Source: Erwinia sorbitola (GTDB lineage Bacteria; Pseudomonadota; Gammaproteobacteria; Enterobacterales; Enterobacteriaceae). Taken from it: a stretch of 64,000 nt of DNA. The position numbers and the translations under genes are program-made. The notes under the pieces were generated by a model. It was not told the DNA's origin. It did no database searches and saw only the letters and a program-made list of their open reading frames with translations. The stretch is taken from the NCBI RefSeq assembly GCF_009738185.1, contig NZ_CP046509.1, positions 124,001 through 188,000 on the forward strand. Direction: 5' to 3'. Shown here piece after piece: positions 40,105 to 49,907 of this stretch; position 1 is the stretch's first letter, and each line of letters starts with the position of its first letter.

Positions 40105-41981
40105 AGTGCTCCACGCCTTCCTGGGCGGGCTTGCCAGCGTGCAATAAGGCCTCTTTGCATCGAGTGCAATTCTGTTTCAGTAAAAATATTGATCGCTGCA
40201 TGGCGTGAGAGATAGTTCTCCATGATCAGACCAAATAAGTACGGGCTGATGCCGGAAAATCCCTCTTCATCTACGGTTAACCTGCAATTTACGCCACGGC
40301 CATATACCAACAGGCCGTTACCGGGAATGCGACGAATAACCGGCTCACTTTTACAGCCCACAAGGCTGTTAACCTGAGCAATCGCTTCCTGGTCGGCGCC
40401 ATTAAGAAACAGGCGAAGCATATTTCGCAGCGATTCTCCTCCCGGCCCATGATCCATATCGGAAAGAGGCAGGTAGTTGAAACTGAGCTGGCGAATCAGC
40501 CGCCAGGCGGCTTCGCCCAAAGCAAATGCTGGCCTTGGAGCACTGGGCTGACAAACAAATCTGGCACCGTGAATCGGGACAGAGCCGGGCATAGTCAGAT
40601 CGAAACTACCGCTACTTGAGATCAGACGAGGCAGATCGCGGTTAGTCACCATCGTATCGATGGAAAGGTAGCGGATATCGTCGCTAAAAGGTGCCTCATG
40701 CTGATCAACCAATGAAACGAAAACCTCAGTACTGACGTATGGGGTACGTGTGTCGTATTTTCTTTTATTGTGATCTTTTACTCTGGCTTCTCTGCGCAGT
40801 GAGAAATAGCGGCCAAAGTTACCATCGTCGGCATGCCGGGTATGATACAAAGGCTTGAATATTACTTCGTCGCTGCTTTCTGCCTTCTGTCCTAACAGCC
40901 GGTTTACTGAAAAAACCTCAAAATCCAGAGGCCTGCTGCGGTCAGGAACGACATGGAAGCTGTTCAGTGCACGGTTGATCTCTATTCTGTCGACCAGTTT
41001 AGGAAAAAGGTTAATGACAGGAGTACAGAACAGCAGGAAGCGGGATGCATCAATATGACCGATTAAATCCTGTGGTAATCGATCAAGTAAGATGATCAGT
41101 TCTGCCTCATTCGACTCATTGTGTTGCAGACCAGCGGCCAGCTGATTTAGCGTGAAGAAGTAAAAACGCTGACGGCAGGAGAAGTACTCCTGTATAAGGT
41201 TGTGCCCGTGAAACATATTCCACGAAAGTGGTAACACACTCTGCTCTGGCTTTAAGCCCTCGAAGGTAACGGGTTTTTCACTGACGACAAAATCTTCACC
41301 TTTTTCCTCTCCCCCCGCCCGTACAATCATCGCGACATGGCTGGTATGCAGTAGCTCAAAAATATGCGATACCAGTCGCTCATCACCATCAATAAAAATG
41401 GGAAGCCGATCCAACCCCTCAAGCTGGGAAAATAAGATCTCTCCTTGCAGCCTGAGTTTAATACGTAATGCTCCCTTTATTCGGGAGTTGGAAATTCGGT
41501 ATCTCTCCAGATTACACATGTCTGGAGGAATAGATGTCAGGCGCGCATCCGCAATTTCAATTGGCCAAAGTGTCAGATCCTGCCCATTACGAAATTCACA
41601 GCGTGAGGCTTCACCGGGTAAAATCCGGGTATGAAATGCGCTATTTTTCGGAACGGCATAGCCCTGCATCAGGTCACCTTCTTTCAGGTTCGGCTGTAGC
41701 TGCACCACACCGATTGAAGGCGTTGGAGAGTTGTAGTTAGGATATACAACATCTAATAATCGCTGAGTGAATTTAGGGAACTCAGCATCCAGTTTTATTT
41801 GAGTTCTTGCAGAGAGAAAACAGAAAGATTCGATTAATCTTTCTACGTAGGGATCGGCGACATCTATGCCATGCATTCCCAGACGGCCAGCAATTTTGGG
41901 ATGTTTCTCAGCAAACTCACGTGACATTTCTTTCATAAACGTAAGTTCCTGATTGTAATAATCAAGAAATTTATGATCCAC
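40101..41981 (-). CDS. tssF: T6SS baseplate protein TssF
   Basis: The 626-residue protein matches TssF (ImpG/VasA): start YYNQELTFMKEMSREFAEKHP, RLGMHGIDVADPYVERLIES near residue 32, and the C-terminal block LTVDEEGFSGISPYLFGLIM. It is the main wedge component of the T6SS baseplate. It is the first gene of the leftward arm and shares the 339-base promoter region with clpV. No tssE is seen beside it, although tssE usually accompanies tssF. Confidence 0.94.
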   Translation of the reverse strand: MDHKFLDYYNQELTFMKEMSREFAEKHPKIAGRLGMHGIDVADPYVERLIESFCFLSARTQIKLDAEFPKFTQRLLDVVYPNYNSPTPSIGVVQLQPNLKEGDLMQGYAVPKNSAFHTRILPGEASRCEFRNGQDLTLWPIEIADARLTSIPPDMCNLERYRISNSRIKGALRIKLRLQGEILFSQLEGLDRLPIFIDGDERLVSHIFELLHTSHVAMIVRAGGEEKGEDFVVSEKPVTFEGLKPEQSVLPLSWNMFHGHNLIQEYFSCRQRFYFFTLNQLAAGLQHNESNEAELIILLDRLPQDLIGHIDASRFLLFCTPVINLFPKLVDRIEINRALNSFHVVPDRSRPLDFEVFSVNRLLGQKAESSDEVIFKPLYHTRHADDGNFGRYFSLRREARVKDHNKRKYDTRTPYVSTEVFVSLVDQHEAPFSDDIRYLSIDTMVTNRDLPRLISSSGSFDLTMPGSVPIHGARFVCQPSAPRPAFALGEAAWRLIRQLSFNYLPLSDMDHGPGGESLRNMLRLFLNGADQEAIAQVNSLVGCKSEPVIRRIPGNGLLVYGRGVNCRLTVDEEGFSGISPYLFGLIMENYLSRHAAINIFTETELHSMQRGLIARWQARPGRRGAL

Positions 41982-42320
41982 TGATATCTCTCACTAAATC
42001 CATTTAAATCGAACGAAAAACGATTTTTTTTGTTTTTTGCTGGCGGCTCTTCACAAAGGTGAAAAATTTCTATAATTCAAAAGTTGAAAAAGTTAATTTT
42101 ATTGATTAGGGCCGAGAACATAGCATATGTAAGGAAAAACAAAACCATAGTTTTTGTCCATAAAAATAAAATTAGGAGTTGTGATCGGGCTATATTCCTA
42201 ATCTTGTTTTTTGGAGCGACTTTAGCTTTTGTTAGCTTCTTAAACGTGAGTATCATAGAGGAAAAGATGAAGTGAGCACTGTTTTTATCGTCATCTTCAT
42301 TAGGCTCAAGGAATGAACTA
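41982..42320. promoter_or_regulatory. Divergent promoter region of the T6SS arms
   Basis: This region of 339 AT-rich bases lies between tssF and clpV. It must drive both arms. A 63-codon ORF at 42084-42275 with a TTG start has no ribosome site and is not counted as a gene. I see no clear sigma-54 element. Confidence 0.6.
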
Positions 42321-45038
42321 GTGGCTATCACAAGAAAGAACTTATTCGGCAAGCTGGACAATGTTTTATTCAAAAGCATTGAGAGTGCAACCGCATTTTG
42401 TAAACTCCGTGGCAACCCTTACGTTGAAATACCTCACTGGATCAATCAACTATGGCAGCAGGATGATAGTGACCTGAAACATATTTTCAGGCATTTTGAA
42501 CTTGATGCTGAATCCCTGGAACGCAATCTTTCACAGGCTATATTACGCCTGCCAACGGGTGCCAGTACTATTTCGGATTTCTCTTACCATATTGAATTGG
42601 CAATCGAACGCGCCTGGATTTATGCCAGTCTGGAATGTTATGCGAGTCGAATCAGAAGTGGCCATCTCCTGATTGCAATGCTGACGACAATGGAACTGCG
42701 TCGGGTATTATCCGCAATCTCACCGGTATTCGATAGTATACCGCTGGACGTGCTGACTAATGATTTTAACTATATTACGCGTTCATCGGCTGAAGCCAGC
42801 GAGACGGAAAGTGATATTCAGCATGAGAGTGCGCTGCCGGGCGAAGCCAGCAATGCCATCAATGGGAATGACGGCTCTGCTTCACTCTCTCAATATTCTA
42901 CAGACCTTACGGCGCTTGCGCGTGAGGGAAAAATCGATCCCGTTTTAGGTCGCGATCATGAGATCAACACTATGGTCGATATCCTGTTGCGCAGACGCCA
43001 AAACAACCCCCTGCTGACAGGGGAAGCGGGCGTTGGCAAAACAGCAGTTGTGGAAGGGCTGGCCCAGGCGATTGTTGCAGGGAAAGTGCCGCCATCGTTA
43101 TCTCAGGTTCGTTTGCTGGGCCTTGATATCGTGGCGCTTTCTGCGGGTGCCAGCATGAAGGGGGAATTTGAAGCGCGTCTGAAGGCAGTGTTAGATGAGG
43201 CAATCTCATCCCCGGTGCCGGTGATCCTCTTTATTGATGAAGTACACACGCTTATTGGTGCGGGAGGAACGGCAGGAACGGGCGATGCGGCTAACCTGCT
43301 GAAACCAGCTTTGGCACGCGGTCAGCTGCGTACCATTGGTGCGACGACCTGGAGTGAGTTTAAGCGTCATATTGAAAAAGACCCGGCGTTGACGCGTCGT
43401 TTTCAGGTACTGCAAGTTGAAGAGCCTGATGAAAACACTGCAACATCAATGCTGCGCGGTCTGGTTCCTATGCTCGAAAAGCACCATAAAGTCTGGATTA
43501 TGGATGAGGCATTGCAGGCCGCTGTGCGTCTGTCACATCGCTATATACCAGCGCGCCAGCTGCCTGATAAGGCGATTAGTCTGCTGGATACTGCCTGTGC
43601 GCGTGTTGCCGTTATGCAATATGCACCTCCGGCGGAGCTGTTGTTAAGAAACTTCCGTGCTGAAACAGCCCAGACGGAGCTGTCACTGGCTGAAAAGGCT
43701 CTTGCCTTTGGTAAGGAACAGCGCCAGCGCATTGATGAGCTACAGCTTGATATTACGCAACATGAAAAACAGGCTCAGGAGCTTGCTGAACGCTGGGAAA
43801 AAGAGAGAGTTCTGGTTGCTGATATAGTTACAGCCCGTGAAGAACTTGATGCATTAATCCAGCAGGAATCGCCATCGCCAGAAGAGATCGCCGGGCTTCA
43901 GGGGCAGCTCAACGCGTTGGAGGCTGCTCTGCAAGAGAGCCGCCAGGAACAGCCGCTGGTTCAGGCCGAAGTTAATGCCGAAGTAATCGCCAGTATTGTT
44001 GCCAACTGGACGGGCATTCCCGTTGGCCAGATGATGAAAGATGATATTCGCACCGTTCTGGAGCTGCCATCACGCCTTGAGGAAAGAGTGACGGGGCAGT
44101 CTCATGCTTTAGATCTGGTCAGCCAGAGCATACAGGCTTCCCGGTCAGGTTTAGCCGATCCGGGCAAACCGATCGGCGTCTTTATGCTTGTTGGCCCTTC
44201 CGGTGTGGGGAAAACGGAAACGGCACTGGCGCTGGCAGAGCAGCTGTATGGCGGTGAACAGAATCTTATCACCATCAATATGAGTGAGTACCAGGAAGCG
44301 CATACCGTCTCTTCATTGAAAGGCGCGCCCCCGGGTTATGTAGGATACGGTGAGGGCGGTGTATTAACTGAAGCGGTACGCCGTAAACCTTACAGCGTGA
44401 TATTGCTGGATGAGATTGAAAAAGCTCATCCGGATGTTCATGAACTCTTCTTCCAGGTATTTGATAAGGGCTGGATGGAAGATGGTGAAGGGCGTCATAT
44501 TAATTTCAAGAACACTATTATTTTACTGACAAGTAATGCCGGTAGCGAGGTGATCAGTACAGTATATGCTGATATTGATACTGCCCCCGATGTAAATAGC
44601 TTAGGAAAGCTATTGCAGCCGGAGCTGTTAAAAGTATTCCCTGCGGCATTTTTAGGACGAGTCAGTATTGTTCCTTATTTACCATTACAACTGTCTGCGC
44701 TGAAGCATATTGTAAAAGTTCATCTTGATCGTATAGGAAATCGTTTACAAGAACAGCATCAGGCGTCCCTTAAGTATGATGATAAATTGGTGAGTTTTGT
44801 GGTGGATCAGTGCCCGGTTGCTGAAACGGGGGCACGAATGCTAATCCGATTTATTGAGCAGAATATTATGCCGGAAATGGCGCGTAAAATATTGAGTGAT
44901 GAGCGAGGTATTGATGGTGGATGCATTAATTTAAGTATCAATGCCGAGCATGAAATAACAATGCTCTTACAAGAGAAGGAGATCTTAAAAAGGAAAAGGG
45001 AAAGTTCTATAAAAAAGAGTAGTCGTGCTTTGGCTTAA
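42321..45038 (+). CDS. clpV: T6SS ATPase ClpV (TssH)
   Basis: The 905-residue AAA+ protein of the Hsp100 class disassembles contracted TssB/TssC sheaths for reuse. It has the N-terminal ClpN domain. First AAA module: Walker A GEAGVGKTAVVEG near residue 235 and Walker B VILFIDEVHTLIGAG near 305. A coiled-coil middle region lies at about 430-540. Second AAA module: GPSGVGKTETALALAEQL near 627 and SVILLDEIEKAHPDV near 695. The GTG start has AAGGA upstream. The lysine- and serine-rich C-terminal tail of about 15 residues is longer than usual. Confidence 0.94.
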   Translation: MAITRKNLFGKLDNVLFKSIESATAFCKLRGNPYVEIPHWINQLWQQDDSDLKHIFRHFELDAESLERNLSQAILRLPTGASTISDFSYHIELAIERAWIYASLECYASRIRSGHLLIAMLTTMELRRVLSAISPVFDSIPLDVLTNDFNYITRSSAEASETESDIQHESALPGEASNAINGNDGSASLSQYSTDLTALAREGKIDPVLGRDHEINTMVDILLRRRQNNPLLTGEAGVGKTAVVEGLAQAIVAGKVPPSLSQVRLLGLDIVALSAGASMKGEFEARLKAVLDEAISSPVPVILFIDEVHTLIGAGGTAGTGDAANLLKPALARGQLRTIGATTWSEFKRHIEKDPALTRRFQVLQVEEPDENTATSMLRGLVPMLEKHHKVWIMDEALQAAVRLSHRYIPARQLPDKAISLLDTACARVAVMQYAPPAELLLRNFRAETAQTELSLAEKALAFGKEQRQRIDELQLDITQHEKQAQELAERWEKERVLVADIVTAREELDALIQQESPSPEEIAGLQGQLNALEAALQESRQEQPLVQAEVNAEVIASIVANWTGIPVGQMMKDDIRTVLELPSRLEERVTGQSHALDLVSQSIQASRSGLADPGKPIGVFMLVGPSGVGKTETALALAEQLYGGEQNLITINMSEYQEAHTVSSLKGAPPGYVGYGEGGVLTEAVRRKPYSVILLDEIEKAHPDVHELFFQVFDKGWMEDGEGRHINFKNTIILLTSNAGSEVISTVYADIDTAPDVNSLGKLLQPELLKVFPAAFLGRVSIVPYLPLQLSALKHIVKVHLDRIGNRLQEQHQASLKYDDKLVSFVVDQCPVAETGARMLIRFIEQNIMPEMARKILSDERGIDGGCINLSINAEHEITMLLQEKEILKRKRESSIKKSSRALA

Positions 45039-45084
45039 GCACAAAAAAACACACATTCATTATGATTTATTAAGGTTAGATATT

Positions 45085-45633
45085 ATGAAAAAGTTTAAAA
45101 TTTACGCGTCCGTATTGGCACTGAGCATGGCTGCTTCTTATGCTTATGCAGCAACTCCAGCAACACCTGGTGTTGGTCAGGGGCAGGTACAGTTCAATGG
45201 TAAGTTAATTGATGAAACTTGTGAGATTGAATCAGGTAGCGAAAATATTCAGGTTACACTTCCTACCTTATCAACTAAGACTCTGGCAGTTGAAGGTGCT
45301 ACAGCGGGTAGCAAATCATTCGATATTAAAGTAATTAAGTGCCCGGCAGCCATTACTAAAGTTGCTGCACACTTCGAAGCAATTGGTAGCTCCGGCGGTA
45401 ACTCTGCGACTGGTAACCTGGTGAACAGCGCAACAACTGGAGCAGCGGGATTGGTTGAAGTTCGTCTGTATAACTCTAATGAAAATCAGCTGATCCTGGG
45501 TAACTCTGGCGATCCGGTTGCGGTTAAAGATCAGAAAGCTACCCTGCGTTATTACGGTGGCTACTATGCTACGGGCGTAACAACCCCTGGTCTGGTTACA
45601 GCAACCGCACTGTATACCCTGAGCTACCCATAA
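45085..45633 (+). CDS. Major fimbrial subunit
   Basis: The 182-residue protein has a signal peptide (YASVLALSMAASYAYA) and a single chaperone-usher pilin domain. Two Cys residues are at the usual places (DETCEI and VIKCPA). The C-terminal strand YALYTLSY-like motif ends ATALYTLSYP, the region bound by the chaperone. Two perfect hairpins after it suggest that its mRNA is stabilised and that it is the most abundant subunit. It starts 46 bases after clpV, so it could be read through from there. Confidence 0.9.
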   Translation: MKKFKIYASVLALSMAASYAYAATPATPGVGQGQVQFNGKLIDETCEIESGSENIQVTLPTLSTKTLAVEGATAGSKSFDIKVIKCPAAITKVAAHFEAIGSSGGNSATGNLVNSATTGAAGLVEVRLYNSNENQLILGNSGDPVAVKDQKATLRYYGGYYATGVTTPGLVTATALYTLSYP

Positions 45634-45657
45634 AATTCTCTGATTTTTAATGAAATA

Positions 45658-45741
45658 TTAAGTCGCGATTATTGCTTACTCGCGACTTAACATTCAGCAA
45701 GTCAGATCAGGAATCATAGAGGTGTTATCTGACACCTCTAT
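45658..45741 (+). terminator. Two tandem hairpins between pilin and chaperone genes
   Basis: The first (45658-45690) pairs TTAAGTCGCGA with TCGCGACTTAA, 11 perfect pairs and an 11-base loop. The second (45716-45741) pairs ATAGAGGTGT with ACACCTCTAT, ten perfect pairs and a six-base loop. Neither has a T run, so they act as partial terminators or 3' stabilisers that let pilin exceed usher and chaperone. Confidence 0.8.
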
Positions 45742-45780
45742 CAATTTCGATTCATTTCTGAACTATGTAATGGTAATAAG

Positions 45781-46530
45781 ATGTTCTATAAAATTAATAC
45801 AGCAGTTATTTTTTTTATTTTGTTGTCAACAAGCTCAATGGCCGCAATGACAATTAGTGGGACACGCGTTATTTTCCCTGGCGATGAGAAGGAAGTAACC
45901 GTAAGAACTACAAATAAAGGAGATACGCCCGCATTAGTTCAGGTTTGGGTTGATGATGGAAATGCAAATGCTGACGTAAACTCAATGAAAGTTCCTTATA
46001 TGGTGACGCCTCCGGTGTATCGCGTTGAACCGGGGAAGGGGCAGAGTCTGAGATTGATATATAACAACATGGTGCTGCCAAAAGACAGAGAGTCGATATC
46101 CTGGTTAAATATGCTGGAAATACCACCCGCCTATAAGGGGCCGGCTAAAGACCGGTTGGAGCTGGCATTCAGAACCAGAATAAAAATTTTTTATCGGCCA
46201 AAAGCTTTAGACAAAAGTAGCAGTGCAAGCCAGACAGAGGATCTTAAATGGGCCGTTGATAACGGAAGTAAAAAGGTGAAGGTCACAAACCCAACACCAT
46301 ATTATTTCTCGTTCGATAGTATGACTATTTACTCGGGCTCGAAGAGTGTCAATGTTGATGCGGATATGGTTGCACCGTTTTCTACCTCTGAGTTTGATTT
46401 TGAAAAAAACGCACCAGCTATAGGGAATGTTACTGGTGCCGAGTTTAAATTACTCAATGATTATGGGGCAATTATTGTCGGTAAACTAAAAGCAAGTGGT
46501 AATGGATTGACCTTAGAAAATTATAAATAG
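45781..46530 (+). CDS. Periplasmic fimbrial chaperone (PapD-like)
   Basis: The 249-residue protein has a signal peptide (IFFILLSTSSMAA) and two Ig-like domains. It shows the family motif SRVIFPGDEKEVTVR-like start TRVIFPGDEKEVTVRTTNKG, the subunit-binding Arg and Lys region, YMVTPPVYRVEPGKGQSLRL near residue 75, and FRTRIKIFYRPK near residue 135. It holds subunits in the periplasm and hands them to the usher. It follows the pilin gene and precedes the usher gene. Confidence 0.92.
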   Translation: MFYKINTAVIFFILLSTSSMAAMTISGTRVIFPGDEKEVTVRTTNKGDTPALVQVWVDDGNANADVNSMKVPYMVTPPVYRVEPGKGQSLRLIYNNMVLPKDRESISWLNMLEIPPAYKGPAKDRLELAFRTRIKIFYRPKALDKSSSASQTEDLKWAVDNGSKKVKVTNPTPYYFSFDSMTIYSGSKSVNVDADMVAPFSTSEFDFEKNAPAIGNVTGAEFKLLNDYGAIIVGKLKASGNGLTLENYK

Positions 46531-46575
46531 AAGAAAGTACTTTAAAGATTCTCATTGGAAAAAGGAGCTTGCCAA

Positions 46576-49203
46576 TTGAGTAATTTAATCACAAGAAACC
46601 ATACTGAAACAGACCGTTTAAAAAATATTAGTGCACGAGTCAGCGGAGCGATGAAGATCCTCGCCAGCATGTTCTGTTCAGTTGCAGTGGCACAGGATGG
46701 TGTGGAGAACAATGCGACCGGTGATAGCAGTGAGCCTATGAGGGTTGATTATAACCCAGTTTTTATTCACGGCTCAGGCGTCGATGTAGGACGTTTCAGT
46801 GAAGGTAATAAGATTGATCCAGGCGTTTATAGTGTATTTGTCATCGTTAACCAAAAGAGTCTTGGAAAATACAACGTCACATTTAAAGATATCGAGGGTA
46901 GTTCCAGTGCACAGCCTCATTTCACGCTGAAAGAACTGAATCAGATCGGCATAAGATTAAACGCAAATAACGATCAATCTTCTCAGTTAGTTGACGAAAA
47001 GACAGATGAGTACTTTTCCATAAAACAGGTCATTAAGAAAAGTGCTGTACACTATAACTCGGGCGACTATGAGTTAAGTATCACCGTGCCGCAGGTGAAT
47101 ATCATCAACCGTCCACGTGGATATATTGACCCGAACAGATGGGATGCCGGTGTTCCTACCATTTTTCTTGATTATAACAGTAATATGTACAGGGGATTTA
47201 CAGGTGCAAAGCATGGTGAAAGGCTTAAGAACGTAATTTATACGGGTAACCTTGGAATGAAAGCGGGGATTAACCTTAAAGGCTGGCGCTTCAGAAAACG
47301 CATGAACGTTAATCTGTCCAGCCGCGGGGAGTCCTATACGCAAAATTTAGTGGGCTATGCGCAAACGGATATTACTCGCTTACAAAGTCAGTTGACCATT
47401 GGTGATAGCAATACCAGGGGTGAAGTGTTTGATAGCTATAATATTCGAGGCATCGTTTTGCAGTCCGATGAGCGAATGTTACCTGAGGGGTTAAGAAACT
47501 ACGTACCTATACTGAGGGGTGTAGCGGAAACTAACGCTAAAGTAACCATCATCCAGCGAGGACAGACGGTATATGAAACCGTTGTTCCTCCCGGCCCGTT
47601 CGAACTGAGTGATATCGGGGCGATGGGCTACGGCGGTGACCTGCAAATGACGATAACGGAATCTGACGGACGGGTCAGAAACCAGAGTATTCCCTTTTCC
47701 GCCCCTCCTATGCTCTTGCATCAGGGAGTATCACTCTTTAGCTTCAGTGCCGGCGAGCTCAGAGAAGATTCGTTAAGGAAAAACCCTAAAATTATGCAGG
47801 GGATCTACCAGTATGGTGTGGGAAATATGTACACATTATACGGTGGCGGACAATTTGCAGAAAACTACTATTCGTTAGCGTTGGGTAATGCATTTAACAC
47901 TCCGATTGGCGGCTTTTCTTTGGATGTGACAAACGCAACAAGTAAGCTTGCTGATAATAAGAAAAAAACAGGTACCAGTTTCAGGGTCGGCTACAGCCGT
48001 TATATGGAAGCGACGGATACGGATGTCACCCTCGCGGCGTATCGCTATTCAACGGAAGGGTATTTCACCTTCAGAGAAGCAAGTATGGAGCGATACTATC
48101 GTCGTAATATTCTGGAAACAGATTATCGTGCGAAAGAGCGTGTTTCCATGACGATTGGCCAGCGTTTAATCAACGATGCCTATCTTAACTTTACGGGGAG
48201 TATGTACAAATATTGGGATCACCGATCAGGAACCCGACAATACTCGGTGACGTATAACAAATCAGAAAAATATTTCAGTTACTCACTGACGGCCATGCGG
48301 AGCAAGAATAATAACCGTGAGAATGAGAATACTTACATGTTATCGTTCAGTATTCCCTTTGGTGGCGGCTACACCAAAAAACCAGTGTTTAACTCACTTT
48401 ATACCAGCCTGACCCATGACGAAGGGAAAGGGACTTCTCTGCAAGTCAACGCTAATGGTAGTCAGGGAGAAATGAGTGAGCTGACTTATGGTATTGGAGC
48501 AACAACAGAAAGCAAACGTCATAATAACGGGGCACAACAATCGGTATCGGGGAATGCTTTTTATCGTTCACCTTTGGGAAACTTTGGTATCACGGCTTCG
48601 GCTGACAGTAAATCAACGAATCAGGTATCTTTATCCGCCAGCGGTAGTGTAGTAGGGCACCAGGGGGGCGTAACAGTTGGGCCACCGGTAGGTGATTCAC
48701 CCTTTGCAATTGTTAGTGTGCCTGGAGGAAAAGGAGCGAAGATATTAAACGGATATGGTGCAGAAGTTAATTCTAGTGGATATGCCATTATGCCTTCGTT
48801 GACATCATATCGTGAAAACACGATCTCAATCGATACCAGAGGATTACCCGGTACGGTCGATGTATTAGACAGTGAAAGTACGATAGTTCCAAGAGCGGGA
48901 TCCGCTATACTTGTTAACATGAAAACAATTGTCGGTTCGCCTTATATACTTATCGTCAGGCGCTCTGATAACAGTTACCTGCCAATTGGCACGGAGTTAT
49001 TTGATATGAACGGTGTCAGTCAGGGAATAATTGGTCAGGGCGGCATGGCATTTGTTCGCGGCTGGGATCCAACCATTAATGTTCTGAGAGCAAAATGGAA
49101 TGAAGGCAGGGAACAGTGCCAGATACTCCCTAATAAATATTTAACTCCTCCAATAAAGGATAGCGGTGACATAGTTACCATGGAGGTAAAATGCATCATA
49201 TAA
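46576..49203 (+). CDS. Outer-membrane fimbrial usher
   Basis: The protein of about 875 residues is a FimD/PapC-type usher: periplasmic N-terminal domain, 24-strand beta barrel with plug, and C-terminal domains. The family signature for the barrel is visible as RGIVLQSDERMLPEGLRNYVP near residue 290 and VPPGPFELSDIGAMGYGGDL. A TTG at 46576 has AAAGGAG at good spacing; an ATG at 46651 before a short hydrophobic run (MKILASMFCSVAVAQ) is an alternative. The end overlaps the next fimbrial gene by 13 bases. Confidence 0.9.
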   Translation: MSNLITRNHTETDRLKNISARVSGAMKILASMFCSVAVAQDGVENNATGDSSEPMRVDYNPVFIHGSGVDVGRFSEGNKIDPGVYSVFVIVNQKSLGKYNVTFKDIEGSSSAQPHFTLKELNQIGIRLNANNDQSSQLVDEKTDEYFSIKQVIKKSAVHYNSGDYELSITVPQVNIINRPRGYIDPNRWDAGVPTIFLDYNSNMYRGFTGAKHGERLKNVIYTGNLGMKAGINLKGWRFRKRMNVNLSSRGESYTQNLVGYAQTDITRLQSQLTIGDSNTRGEVFDSYNIRGIVLQSDERMLPEGLRNYVPILRGVAETNAKVTIIQRGQTVYETVVPPGPFELSDIGAMGYGGDLQMTITESDGRVRNQSIPFSAPPMLLHQGVSLFSFSAGELREDSLRKNPKIMQGIYQYGVGNMYTLYGGGQFAENYYSLALGNAFNTPIGGFSLDVTNATSKLADNKKKTGTSFRVGYSRYMEATDTDVTLAAYRYSTEGYFTFREASMERYYRRNILETDYRAKERVSMTIGQRLINDAYLNFTGSMYKYWDHRSGTRQYSVTYNKSEKYFSYSLTAMRSKNNNRENENTYMLSFSIPFGGGYTKKPVFNSLYTSLTHDEGKGTSLQVNANGSQGEMSELTYGIGATTESKRHNNGAQQSVSGNAFYRSPLGNFGITASADSKSTNQVSLSASGSVVGHQGGVTVGPPVGDSPFAIVSVPGGKGAKILNGYGAEVNSSGYAIMPSLTSYRENTISIDTRGLPGTVDVLDSESTIVPRAGSAILVNMKTIVGSPYILIVRRSDNSYLPIGTELFDMNGVSQGIIGQGGMAFVRGWDPTINVLRAKWNEGREQCQILPNKYLTPPIKDSGDIVTMEVKCII

Positions 49204-49784
49204 GGCTTATGCATCCTGGTTTTAATAAAATACTATATTCAGCGTTAATATTCGTAGCTATACTGCTGTTTAGTCCTGCTAGTTCAGTCGCAAGAGATTG
49301 TACTAATCTTGGTTGTAATACCAGTGTTTTTTTTACAGGAGTCTATGCTGAAGAAACCTGTGAGATTGTAATTAACGGTGGAATTAATATTGATGTAATT
49401 CAATTGCCGATAATCTCTACTCAAACACTAAGAGGTGCTGGTTCTGAAGCAGGTAGCAAAACGTTTACTGTTGGATTAAAAAAGTGTCCGATTAACAGGA
49501 ATATACAGCTAAAGTTTGTTAGTAATTTGTCTCAAGCGGACAATACAACTGGGAACTTATTAAACAACACTGGTGTAGGTTACAGCCGTAATACGCAAAT
49601 AAGGCTGAGGAAGAAAAATGGCTCACAGATAAAAATAGATGACCTGACAAGTGCGCAAAATTATTACATTCCTTTGTCTGGTGGGGTTGTAACCCATGAT
49701 TATATTGCGAACTACTATTCGAGTGGTTTGGCAACATCAGGGCAAGTTAGAGCAACAGCAGGTATAGAACTTTTTTATAAATAA
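49191..49784 (+). CDS. Minor fimbrial subunit
   Basis: The 197-residue pilin has a signal peptide (LIFVAILLFSPASSVA) and the same plan as the major subunit: EETCEI, a central SEAGSKTFTVGLKKCP and a C-terminal RATAGIELFYK. The two are clear paralogues. It overlaps the usher gene by 13 bases and so is translated with it. It could be a minor or adaptor subunit between the rod and the separately encoded tip adhesin. Confidence 0.88.
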   Translation: MHHIRLMHPGFNKILYSALIFVAILLFSPASSVARDCTNLGCNTSVFFTGVYAEETCEIVINGGINIDVIQLPIISTQTLRGAGSEAGSKTFTVGLKKCPINRNIQLKFVSNLSQADNTTGNLLNNTGVGYSRNTQIRLRKKNGSQIKIDDLTSAQNYYIPLSGGVVTHDYIANYYSSGLATSGQVRATAGIELFYK

Positions 49785-49790
49785 AAAACG

Positions 49791-49810
49791 ATGGCGCTGC
49801 AAAGCGCCAT
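49791..49810. terminator. Hairpin after the fimbrial operon
   Basis: ATGGCGCT-GCAA-AGCGCCAT, eight perfect pairs and a tetraloop, directly after the minor subunit gene. It separates the fimbrial genes from tssB, although there is no T run downstream. Confidence 0.6.
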
Positions 49811-49907
49811 ATAAGCCATAAATTATCTATTTTCTTAAAAGAAATGCAGCCGGCATAGTATTAACGTATTTTATCTATTGTTAACTGAGGATTTAAAAGG
49901 AATAGTA

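Noticed and set aside
42084..42275. 63-codon ORF between tssF and clpV
   Set aside because: TTG start, no ribosome site, AT-rich promoter region; its hydrophobic character comes from base composition.
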